Source of the DNA: Desulfuromusa kysingii
GTDB lineage: Bacteria > Desulfobacterota > Desulfuromonadia > Desulfuromonadales > Geopsychrobacteraceae
DNA length: 64,000 nt
Assembly: GCF_900107645.1 (NCBI RefSeq)
Contig: NZ_FNQN01000002.1
Span: 62,001-126,000, forward strand
Direction: 5' to 3'
The notes beneath the pieces were generated by a model. That model saw only the letters and a program-made list of their open reading frames with translations. It was not told where the DNA came from and searched no databases. A program made the position numbers and the translations under genes. Positions 1 to 7,105 of the stretch are shown in pieces. How positions within the stretch are numbered: the first letter of the stretch is position 1; the number at the start of each line of letters is the position of its first letter.

Positions 1-2
1 CC

Positions 3-206
3 GGTGGTCCAGTCGGTCTCGACACTCTGGCTGCAGCCATCGGCGAGGAACGGGATACCATCGAAGATGTGATCGAACCTTATCTGATCCAACAAGGTTT
101 TTTAAACCGGACACCGCGGGGGCGCGTTGTGACTGAAAGCTGCTTTCGCCATTTCCAACGCATCCCGACATCAACAGAGGGAACAGGCCCTCTCTTCGGT
201 TCGTAA
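3..206 (+). CDS. ruvB: Holliday junction helicase RuvB, C-terminal end (partial)
   Basis: The first 67 codons read in frame 3 are the end of a protein whose beginning lies outside the window. The reading [16 protein letters not shown], followed by a segment ending [11 protein letters not shown], matches the C-terminal winged-helix domain of RuvB, including the conserved PRGR motif that contacts DNA. RuvB is the hexameric AAA+ motor that drives branch migration of Holliday junctions together with RuvA. The stop at 204-206 lies 12 bases before the next gene, so the two are probably cotranscribed. The identification rests only on this tail, but the motif is characteristic. Confidence 0.85.
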   Translation, partial: GGPVGLDTLAAAIGEERDTIEDVIEPYLIQQGFLNRTPRGRVVTESCFRHFQRIPTSTEGTGPLFGS

Positions 207-218
207 GATAGATTCTCA

Positions 219-2528
219 ATGAATGGACATCTCCAACAATTTGCTCATCAACTTGCCGCCTGGACTGAGACCATTATCGAACATGGCCGAACACCGTTTC
301 GGCGGGTTGATACTTATCCGGAAATTGATACGGCTGAAGGGATAAAATCCCCCCCACTGATCTTCTGGATTAATCGGCAAAGCATGATGGCAGGAGGTGT
401 CTTGTTATTGCCTGACAACAATCTGGACGCTGAGCTCCAAGTTGGCCGTAGTTGTGCGACAGCTCTGGGTTTATGCCACTTCATCACCTGGGAAGCTAAG
501 TGCGTCAGAATTTGGAAGGTTGAAGCAAATGAAACGGTGGAGCAGCAGAATTTCCCTCTGACCAACCCAGATCAACCTGAAACTTTTCGACTTTTACTCG
601 CTGAGGTGCTTGAGACCCTAAAACTTCTTGCCATTCTCGGAGCGATTCCGGCAAAAGACCTTGCCCCCCATTATTTCAATAATTTATTTCTGATCACCTT
701 AGAACAAGCACTCCCTCCTCTCACGGAGGCCCATAGGAGTCAACGCTCTGAAACAGATGAGGTTCCTGCAGAAGATACAGACTTCAGCGCCAATGAAGCC
801 AACAGACTGATATTACTAAAGCTAATTGCCCTCATTTGGTCTAACAAATGCCCAGGGTCAATTCTGCCGGAAAAAATAGAGCAGACCATTGAACTGTCAT
901 TGCCTGATCTTCCTGAATCGCTAAGACAGGCTCTCAATCTTAAAGCAACGCCAAATACCCCTCCGCTCCCTCTGGAATCAGCAGTTTTCTTCCACCATTT
1001 ACTTCTGCGTCTGCGACAACTCGCATGGATTCAAGACCCTGAGAAAGCGAAAGAGAGCATCCGTTGCCTGGCCGCGCACTGGTTTCAAGGGAAAACCAGA
1101 GAGGAGGAAACGGCAGCGGTGTATCTTTATCCCGACGTACCGGTTCTGAACTCCACAGCAAATACTTTACTCTCAAGTTCACCGTCTTTGCTGGCGATTT
1201 CAGCATTGCTGACTGAAATCAACGACCTGCCTCCAAAGAGAATGATATGCGGAAACCTGTTTGATCTCCATCGCGACAATCTTCCGCAACAACAGGTTTA
1301 TGCCCGCCTGTTGAATCAACACATAATTACCAACTTCGACCGACGTAAATACACCACCGCTTTACGATCAGCCTGGCCAAACCGCCATTTAAAAATCAAG
1401 GCGGGACAACCCTTTTGGCCCTGGGAACTGATTCATCTTTTAGGCGTTTGCCATTCAAGACAACAGCTGGTCTTGGAGGTCCCTGACGCTCTATTAAACA
1501 ATCCAAGAAACGAACTTGCGTGGATTCTATTATGTGAAAACTACAGTTTTCAGCAAATACAGCTTCTCAACAACAACTGTCTCAAACTCGACATTTATCG
1601 AGATAAATCAACTCTTGATGTCGTCTCCCTCAAGATCAACGGCGAAGCCAGAGAGATCCATTTCGTCGAGGATCCCATTCGTTTTAAGAGACAACTGTTG
1701 ATCGCCCTTAACTTGCCATCAACAGTCTACAATCTTTTGGGGAATGAACTCATCTGGCCCGACAGCGACAAGGTCAGCAACAATCAACAACCGGGCGAAG
1801 ACCTTTACCGGCAAAGCCGTCTCTACAAATGGATGTACGCCCTGCTCTCAGGAACCTCTATAGAGGATAAAAACGGTTCCCAGACGCTAGATTCATCGCT
1901 TCCGTACCCAGAGCCCTTGCTGTTAAAAGAACTCGCACGCTTTGACAAGAGGAACCCGGCAGCAGAAAAGCCCGCCTCTCTAGACTCTTTTCTTGCCAAT
2001 ATACTCGCCTGCCCAACCATAGAAACAATCGACCGCCCTAAAGTCAGCAAGGCTCCCAGAACATTTATTCCTGAGGATCATTCAAAGAATAATATCCAAG
2101 AGACGATCGCTCAACAGCTGTCGGTCCATGGGATTCCCAATTTCCCGGCACAATACCTCTACTTCCTTGATCAGCCTGTCATTTGCCACTATACAATCCA
2201 TCCTCCGTTGGTGGTCAAAAGCAGCTTACTTGGGGGATTTGAGTTGCAAGATGCTGACGGTCAGATCATTTCAGGATACGGAGATGAACTGAAACAGATA
2301 CTCCTCCTCTGTGCCGAGGCAGGCAAAACAGAGATCGACCTCCCTGATGGTCGGCAGCAGCTGGAACAACTACTCCAACACTACCTTAAAGATTTGGAAA
2401 CGCTGTACGTCTACCTCAATAACCTTTGCTACAGTCAAATCAAAGATTTTAAATCAGCTCGCAAATGTATTAAAAGTGTCTGGGGACAACTCAACCTTCC
2501 TGACCCTTCATGGTTTCGCAACCCATAA
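219..2528 (+). CDS. Large conserved-looking protein of unknown function
   Basis: I do not recognise this 769-residue protein. It has no signal peptide and no clear membrane segment, so it is probably cytosolic. Residues about 47-110 (PPLIFWINRQ, then GGVLLLPD, then CHFITWEAKCVRIWKV) loosely recall the N-terminal nuclease-like fold of type I restriction HsdR proteins. The E-x-K catalytic signature is not evident, so this is only a shape-level resemblance. The rest is leucine- and glutamine-rich and probably helical. The start lies 12 bases after the ruvB stop with no strong ribosome site, which suggests cotranscription with ruvB. A role linked to DNA repair is suggested only by position. Confidence 0.6.
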   Translation: MNGHLQQFAHQLAAWTETIIEHGRTPFRRVDTYPEIDTAEGIKSPPLIFWINRQSMMAGGVLLLPDNNLDAELQVGRSCATALGLCHFITWEAKCVRIWKVEANETVEQQNFPLTNPDQPETFRLLLAEVLETLKLLAILGAIPAKDLAPHYFNNLFLITLEQALPPLTEAHRSQRSETDEVPAEDTDFSANEANRLILLKLIALIWSNKCPGSILPEKIEQTIELSLPDLPESLRQALNLKATPNTPPLPLESAVFFHHLLLRLRQLAWIQDPEKAKESIRCLAAHWFQGKTREEETAAVYLYPDVPVLNSTANTLLSSSPSLLAISALLTEINDLPPKRMICGNLFDLHRDNLPQQQVYARLLNQHIITNFDRRKYTTALRSAWPNRHLKIKAGQPFWPWELIHLLGVCHSRQQLVLEVPDALLNNPRNELAWILLCENYSFQQIQLLNNNCLKLDIYRDKSTLDVVSLKINGEAREIHFVEDPIRFKRQLLIALNLPSTVYNLLGNELIWPDSDKVSNNQQPGEDLYRQSRLYKWMYALLSGTSIEDKNGSQTLDSSLPYPEPLLLKELARFDKRNPAAEKPASLDSFLANILACPTIETIDRPKVSKAPRTFIPEDHSKNNIQETIAQQLSVHGIPNFPAQYLYFLDQPVICHYTIHPPLVVKSSLLGGFELQDADGQIISGYGDELKQILLLCAEAGKTEIDLPDGRQQLEQLLQHYLKDLETLYVYLNNLCYSQIKDFKSARKCIKSVWGQLNLPDPSWFRNP

Positions 2529-2629
2529 ACACCCCGATAAAAATACAAGCCAAGCAACAAACAACACTGTTCCTGGATAAATAGCCTCCACCTGTGCGGC
2601 ATTATACTTAAATAGTTTTCTTTGTCCGT

Positions 2630-2657
2630 TTGAACTGCCTCAAGAAGCTGTTATAAT
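2630..2657 (+). promoter_or_regulatory. Sigma-70-type promoter for the phasin-like gene
   Basis: TTGAAC at 2630-2635 and a perfect TATAAT at 2652-2657 are separated by 16 bases. The site lies about 45 bases before the phasin-like gene start at 2704 and after the end of the unknown 769-residue gene, so it likely starts a new transcript. Confidence 0.6.
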
Positions 2658-2703
2658 CCCACTAAATTTATTGATTTCCATCCCTTTGCAACAGGAGGCC
2701 GCA

Positions 2704-3009
2704 ATGCTTGAGATTGTTGAAAAAACTCTATTAACCGGAATCGGTGCTGTAGCGCTTACCCAGAAAAAAGCTGAAGAGCTGATCGAAGACCTCAAAAAAA
2801 GGATGAACCTCTCTGAAGAGGAAGGAAAAACCCTCCTTGAAAAACTGCGGGGAGCAGCCAAGGACAATCAACAAAAGCTCGAAGAGATGGCCCAAGTCGA
2901 AGTCAAAAAAGCGTGCGAACATATGGGGGTCGTGACGACAGCAGAATTTACCAAGCTACAGCATAAAGTGGAGCAGTTGGAGAAACAACTTAAGGCCCAG
3001 ACCAAGTAA
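2704..3009 (+). CDS. Phasin-family (polyhydroxyalkanoate granule-type) small protein
   Basis: This is a 101-residue, highly charged, helical protein. It opens with MLEIVEKTLLTGIGAVALTQ, an amphipathic segment, followed by lysine/glutamate-rich coiled coil and a C-terminal heptad region (LQHKVEQLEKQLKAQ). This layout is typical of small phasin-like proteins (PhaF/PhaI type), which coat polyhydroxyalkanoate granules or act as helical chaperone-like proteins. The ATG at 2704 is chosen over an upstream in-frame ATG at 2671 because AGGAGG sits at 2695-2700, directly before it. The gene ends 16 bases before the kinase-like gene, and many Gram-negative bacteria pair such proteins with ABC1/UbiB genes. 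No polymer synthase is nearby, so a true granule role is uncertain. Confidence 0.7.
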   Translation: MLEIVEKTLLTGIGAVALTQKKAEELIEDLKKRMNLSEEEGKTLLEKLRGAAKDNQQKLEEMAQVEVKKACEHMGVVTTAEFTKLQHKVEQLEKQLKAQTK

Positions 3010-3025
3010 CCCACAGGATTGCACC

Positions 3026-4714
3026 TTGCCATTTAATCGGATCAACCGGAATCTACGTTCACTCAAACGATATCGACAAGTGCTTGGGATTCTCATCAAG
3101 TATGGATTTGGACATATCGTTGAGCAGCTCAATATTGATTATTACCTGCAACTGGGTAAACGGATTGTTTCTCTCGGGACGGCATCTCGCGAATTAGAGC
3201 GTCTCACCCAAGCAGCCCGTTTCAGATTAGCATTGGAAGAACTGGGTCCGACCTTTATCAAGCTAGGGCAACTCCTCTCAAGTCGCTCCGACATTGTTCA
3301 ACTTGATGTCCTTGAAGAGCTGCAAAAGCTGCAGGATCATCTCCCTGCGGTACCGGCAGACCAGATCATGGCGCAAATTCATCGTGAACTGGGTTATCCT
3401 GTCGAAGAGTTATTTCAGTTTTTTGATGATAAGCCGCTGGCGACAGCAAGTATCGCCCAGGTGCACCGGGGCACCTTGAAAACAGGAGAACAGATCGTCT
3501 GTAAAATCCGCAGACCCGGGATTGAACCGGTCATCGAGACAGATATAGATATCATGATGGGGTTAGCTTACCTGATTGAAAAACACCTGCCTGGCGGTGA
3601 TTTATACGATCCCATTGGTCTGGTCAAGGAGTTCCGTCGCACCATTCACCGAGAGCTTGATTTTTCCCGTGAAGGGCGGACGACGGATCGATTTTCGGCA
3701 AATTTTCAAGAAGATGAGACCATCCATATTCCTAAAGTGTTCTGGGATTACACTGGGCAAACAGTCCTCACTCTGGAATATATCTCCGGAATAAAAATTT
3801 CCGAACAAGAGAAACTAAAAGCCGCTGGGCTCGACCCCAAAGTCATTGCCAAGAACGGTGCAGACAATTTCTTGAAGCAGGTCTTTATCCATGGACTGTT
3901 TCACGCCGACCCCCATCCAGGAAACCTCCATGTCTTACCAGGAAATGTTATCTGCATTTTTGATTTCGGCATGGTGGGACGGCTTGATGATGATTTAAAG
4001 CTCCACCTGACTGAATTACTCTTATGTGTTTTACGTCGTGACGTTGACCGGCTGATTCGTCAACTCATCTACTCGGGAGAGGTTCACGATGAGAGCAACC
4101 TGAAGAATTTGAAAAGGGATCTGAATGAGTTTATTGATGACTATTACGACATCCTTCTGCAGGACCTGAAGATTGGTAAACTTCTTATCCACTTTGTCGA
4201 TATCCTGACTGAATATCACATTAAGTTTCCGTCAAATTTGATGCTATTATCCCGTGCTTTGTTTGTAATGGAAGGGATAGGAAAACAACTGGATCCAGAT
4301 TTCAATATGGTTGAACAGCTCAAACCATTCGCCGAACAAATCATCAAAGAGCGTTATTCTCCTCACAACATCACCAAAGAGACAACACAGATCCTCCAAT
4401 CGTACCAAGCCCTAGGCAAGAGCCTGCCCAAAGATATCAAAGAGTTTATTAATCGGGTCAACCATAACAAGTTCAAGATTGATCTGGAGCACCGTGGCAT
4501 TGAAAGGCTCGCCAACGACCTGGATAAATCCACCAACCGCATCTCATTCAGCATGGTTATCGCTGCCCTCATCATTGGTTCCTCCCTGATCATGCAGATT
4601 GACAAAGGCCCTATGTTATTTGGCTTCCCGATCTTAGGGTTGTTGGGATACTCTGTCGCAGGATTCCTTGGCTTTGGACTTGCAATCGCCATTTTGCGAT
4701 CAGGACGCATGTAG
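3026..4714 (+). CDS. ubiB: ABC1/UbiB-family atypical kinase, membrane-anchored
   Basis: This 562-residue protein belongs to the ABC1/ADCK/UbiB family, whose members have ATPase activity needed for biosynthesis of isoprenoid quinones and related lipids. The family signature KxGQ occurs as FIKLGQLLSSRSD near residue 83. An alanine-rich loop (ATASIAQVHRG), the catalytic-loop-like HADPHPGNLHVL and the metal-binding IFDFGMVG follow in order. Two hydrophobic helices close the C-terminus (about residues 510-560), as in UbiB. The start is TTG at 3026 with AGGA seven bases before it. In an anaerobe the product may serve menaquinone rather than ubiquinone; that is inference. Confidence 0.85.
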   Translation: MPFNRINRNLRSLKRYRQVLGILIKYGFGHIVEQLNIDYYLQLGKRIVSLGTASRELERLTQAARFRLALEELGPTFIKLGQLLSSRSDIVQLDVLEELQKLQDHLPAVPADQIMAQIHRELGYPVEELFQFFDDKPLATASIAQVHRGTLKTGEQIVCKIRRPGIEPVIETDIDIMMGLAYLIEKHLPGGDLYDPIGLVKEFRRTIHRELDFSREGRTTDRFSANFQEDETIHIPKVFWDYTGQTVLTLEYISGIKISEQEKLKAAGLDPKVIAKNGADNFLKQVFIHGLFHADPHPGNLHVLPGNVICIFDFGMVGRLDDDLKLHLTELLLCVLRRDVDRLIRQLIYSGEVHDESNLKNLKRDLNEFIDDYYDILLQDLKIGKLLIHFVDILTEYHIKFPSNLMLLSRALFVMEGIGKQLDPDFNMVEQLKPFAEQIIKERYSPHNITKETTQILQSYQALGKSLPKDIKEFINRVNHNKFKIDLEHRGIERLANDLDKSTNRISFSMVIAALIIGSSLIMQIDKGPMLFGFPILGLLGYSVAGFLGFGLAIAILRSGRM

Positions 4715-4719
4715 ATTAA

Positions 4720-4739
4720 CTGTGTCTACTCCGACACAG
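4720..4739 (+). terminator. Short stem-loop after the UbiB-like gene
   Basis: A perfect 7-bp inverted repeat (CTGTGTC and GACACAG, six-base loop) lies five bases after the stop codon. No T tract follows, so it may be a weak or Rho-assisted terminator. Confidence 0.35.
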
Positions 4740-4842
4740 GAACAGATACAAAGTTTAAAAAAGCCTCAGATTTAAGACTCTCATTTCCCCGCACTGAAAA
4801 CCATCCGCAGTAAATACAGCAACTTACAAGGGCCAAAAAACA

Positions 4843-4858
4843 TGGCAAGAGTTTTGCA
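4843..4858 (+). promoter_or_regulatory. Sigma-54 (RpoN)-type promoter upstream of lpxC
   Basis: The 16 bases TGGCAAGAGTTTTGCA match the sigma-54 consensus TGGCACG-N4-TTGCA with one change. The invariant GG and GC are spaced exactly as required (first G to first G, 12 bases). The site is 45 bases before the preferred lpxC start, leaving room for a short leader. Sigma-54 promoters need an enhancer-binding activator; no such gene is in the window. Confidence 0.6.
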
Positions 4859-4903
4859 TATGCTCATAGACAACTTTGCTCAATGTCGAGAATGGATAGA
4901 GAA

Positions 4904-5833
4904 ATGATTTTACAACGTACCATCAAAAAACCAACCACAATTTCTGGTATCGGACTCCATAGTGGCGCACGAATCAACCTGAGAATGCGTCCAGCAGCTG
5001 CGAATACTGGGATTATTTTTCATCGCACTGATGGTGAACAGACGGTCGATATCAAAGCCTGCTCTGAAAACGTTGTCGATACCCGCATGGCAACAGTTAT
5101 AGGTCGTCAAGGGATGACGATCTCAACCATCGAACATTTCATGGCCGCTTTAGCTGCCTTTGGGATTGACAACCTTCACATCGATATTGATGGGCCGGAA
5201 GTTCCAGTATTGGATGGCAGTGCAGCACCTTTTGTCCGGGAAATTCAACAGGCAGAGATCAAATCACTCAATCGTAGCCGTAAATTTGTCGCTATCCGCA
5301 AGCCTCTTGAAATCATTGAGGGTGAAAAACGGATCTCCATAATCCCTTCCCGTTTTTTCAGGATCTCATTTGATATCGCTTTTGACCATCCAGCGATTTC
5401 AGTCCAACACCACAGCATGAAATTTACAACTGAAACTTTTTGTAAAGACATTGCTTCAGCAAGAACTTTTGGATTTCTTCACGAAGTCGAGTACCTCAAG
5501 GCGAATGGTTTGGCACGTGGGGGCTCACTAGAGAATGCTGTTGTTATTGACAACAATGGCGTCATGAACCCCGAAGGACTACGCTTCCCAAATGAATTTG
5601 TCCGCCATAAAATCCTTGATTCTTTTGGTGACTTCAGCCTCCTTGGGGCGCCCCTTTTAGGCCATATCAAAGCATTTAAAGCCGGCCACGACCTGAATGC
5701 AAAGATGGTCAAAACCATTGAAGAAAATCCGAGTCACTGGGCTTATGTAGAATTTAGTGAACAGGCGATCAGGGAAGCACAGCGCTCAAAAGAGAGTTCT
5801 TTTGCTATCGACTTAGCCTGGAACAAAGCCTAA
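4904..5833 (+). CDS. lpxC: UDP-3-O-acyl-N-acetylglucosamine deacetylase
   Basis: LpxC catalyses the committed step of lipid A synthesis, a zinc-dependent deacetylation in the cytoplasm. Counting from the ATG at 4904 (309 residues, normal for the family), His78 (in STIEHFMAAL), His235 and Asp239 (in FVRHKILDSFGD) are the expected zinc ligands, and His262 (in GHDLN) the general acid. The numbering agrees with E. coli LpxC to within a few residues, which supports this start over in-frame ATGs at 4883 and 4892. The gene stands alone, away from the usual ftsZ or lpx clusters, and has a sigma-54-type site upstream at 4843-4858. Confidence 0.95.
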   Translation: MILQRTIKKPTTISGIGLHSGARINLRMRPAAANTGIIFHRTDGEQTVDIKACSENVVDTRMATVIGRQGMTISTIEHFMAALAAFGIDNLHIDIDGPEVPVLDGSAAPFVREIQQAEIKSLNRSRKFVAIRKPLEIIEGEKRISIIPSRFFRISFDIAFDHPAISVQHHSMKFTTETFCKDIASARTFGFLHEVEYLKANGLARGGSLENAVVIDNNGVMNPEGLRFPNEFVRHKILDSFGDFSLLGAPLLGHIKAFKAGHDLNAKMVKTIEENPSHWAYVEFSEQAIREAQRSKESSFAIDLAWNKA

Positions 5834-5892
5834 AAACTCCCCAATATCGGTACCAGGAACAGGGCCAAGAGCCTTCTGCTAAGTTTCTTTTT

Positions 5893-5940
5893 TGCCAACA
5901 TCACCTTGAGAACAGCTGTTCGATGAGGGTGATGTTGGCA
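5893..5940 (+). terminator. Long stem-loop after lpxC
   Basis: A perfect 13-bp inverted repeat occupies 5893-5905 and 5928-5940, and the loop carries a second small palindrome (AACAGCTGTT, 5911-5920). It lies 60 bases after lpxC. The T-rich run is before, not after, the left arm, so it is not a classical intrinsic terminator for lpxC. It could stabilise the 3' end or act as a leader structure for the next gene. Confidence 0.4.
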
Positions 5941-6073
5941 ATCCATTTCTACTCCCATTTACACATCCACATCCTAAAAGATCCTTTACGAAACAAACCC
6001 TGATACGCTATTCTGCCCAAAATAAACTTTACGGTTCTAAGACCCATAGGGGAATTTCAGGGGAGATTTAACT

Positions 6074-6295
6074 TTGAAGATCCAGGTCGTCTATAAAAAC
6101 GGTAGGGAAGATACAGTCGAACAAAAATTTCTGGATATCCTGCTTCACTTTGGGGAAGTTCAAGAGTTCAGGCGGAGTGATCACTGGGTCAATGTCATAG
6201 AGGATCCAATCCGATCGAATCGAACCCACGAATATTGCGGGAAAGACAGACGCACGGACAACCATGCTGAATTCCCCACGGCTATGGGGATTTGA
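6074..6295 (+). CDS. GSU3473-like small protein
   Basis: This 73-residue protein begins MKIQVVYKNGREDTVEQ, continues with FGEVQEFRRSDHWVNV and ends in a basic tail containing HEYCGKDRRT. The pattern is a beta-hairpin start, an 'FRRS-x-x-W' centre and a 'Y-x-G-x-(E/D)RR' tail. It recalls the GSU3473 family of short proteins of unknown function found mainly in Geobacter relatives; this is from memory and unverified. Translation starts at TTG 6074 with AGGGGAG about eight bases upstream. It stands alone between lpxC and a convergent operon. Confidence 0.65.
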   Translation: MKIQVVYKNGREDTVEQKFLDILLHFGEVQEFRRSDHWVNVIEDPIRSNRTHEYCGKDRRTDNHAEFPTAMGI

Positions 6296-6367
6296 TCGGC
6301 ATACTTAAAGACCAGAACAAATGATCCTGATCCCATCCTCCACACTTAGCGCAATCTGAACAACCAA

Positions 6368-6392
6368 AGAGAATCAGGGTTCAGAATTCTCT
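6368..6392 (-). terminator. Stem-loop at the end of the DUF4126 gene
   Basis: AGAGAAT (6368-6374) pairs with ATTCTCT (6386-6392). The repeat spans the stop codon of the DUF4126 gene, and on the minus strand it runs into CTTTGG. The tail is only weakly U-rich, so this is a tentative terminator of the polA-glgP-DUF4126 unit. Confidence 0.35.
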
Positions 6393-7060
6393 TCTGGTAA
6401 CGGTTGAAAAGTGTCAGCGATATCCAATTCGGCAGATAAGGGTTGTTGCTGTGGTTTTCCAGTCAGCAAATTCTTGATCGCAACAAATACCCACTTCACA
6501 CCACGCACAATTTTAGGCAACAACCAGATCATCAGAAGAACAAAACCAATCAACAGCAACAGAAACAACCAAGGATAGTTGAACGCTGTCCAGAGCCCGG
6601 CAACGACGATTACGTCCTCGGAAACAGAGGCAATCCAGTTGGTCACAGGTTCTGGCGAAGTATTGATTAACACCCTCGAACCGGTCTTGGTGGCGTGAGT
6701 GCTTGCGGCCAGACCGCCACCAACAATGGCGACAGCTAAAGAGATAACCGGATCAACATCACCAACCGCAGCAGCAGCCATAACCGCACCGGCGGGGATA
6801 CGAATAAAGGTATGTAAGGTATCCCATGAAGTATCGATTCCCGGCACCTTATCGGCGAAAAATTCAAGCAAATACATGAACCCTGCAGCCAACAAAACTA
6901 GCGGGTTTGCAAGAATCTCCAGGTCGGGAGGGAGAACCATATGACCATTACTTCCGAGCAGGCCCAGCACCAGAATCGCAGCATAGAGATTGATACCACT
7001 GGCCCATGCCACCCCCATACTCAAAGCAATAATCGAGACGATTGGATCTAATTGTTCCAT
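6374..7060 (-). CDS. DUF4126-family membrane protein
   Basis: This 228-residue polytopic membrane protein starts MEQLDPIVSIIALSMGVAWA. It has about six hydrophobic segments, glycine-rich loops (IVGGGLAASTHATKTGSR) and a soluble acidic C-terminus. The pattern fits DUF4126, a family of unknown function common in environmental proteobacteria. It starts 46 bases after glgP ends on the same strand and probably shares its transcript. Nothing in the sequence indicates a substrate. AAGGAAAAAT precedes the start codon and could serve as ribosome site. Confidence 0.75.
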   Translation of the reverse strand: MEQLDPIVSIIALSMGVAWASGINLYAAILVLGLLGSNGHMVLPPDLEILANPLVLLAAGFMYLLEFFADKVPGIDTSWDTLHTFIRIPAGAVMAAAAVGDVDPVISLAVAIVGGGLAASTHATKTGSRVLINTSPEPVTNWIASVSEDVIVVAGLWTAFNYPWLFLLLLIGFVLLMIWLLPKIVRGVKWVFVAIKNLLTGKPQQQPLSAELDIADTFQPLPEENSEP

Positions 7061-7105
7061 ATTTTTCCTTCTACAACCCCTAGCAGCAGATTATCGCCCT
7101 CGGAA

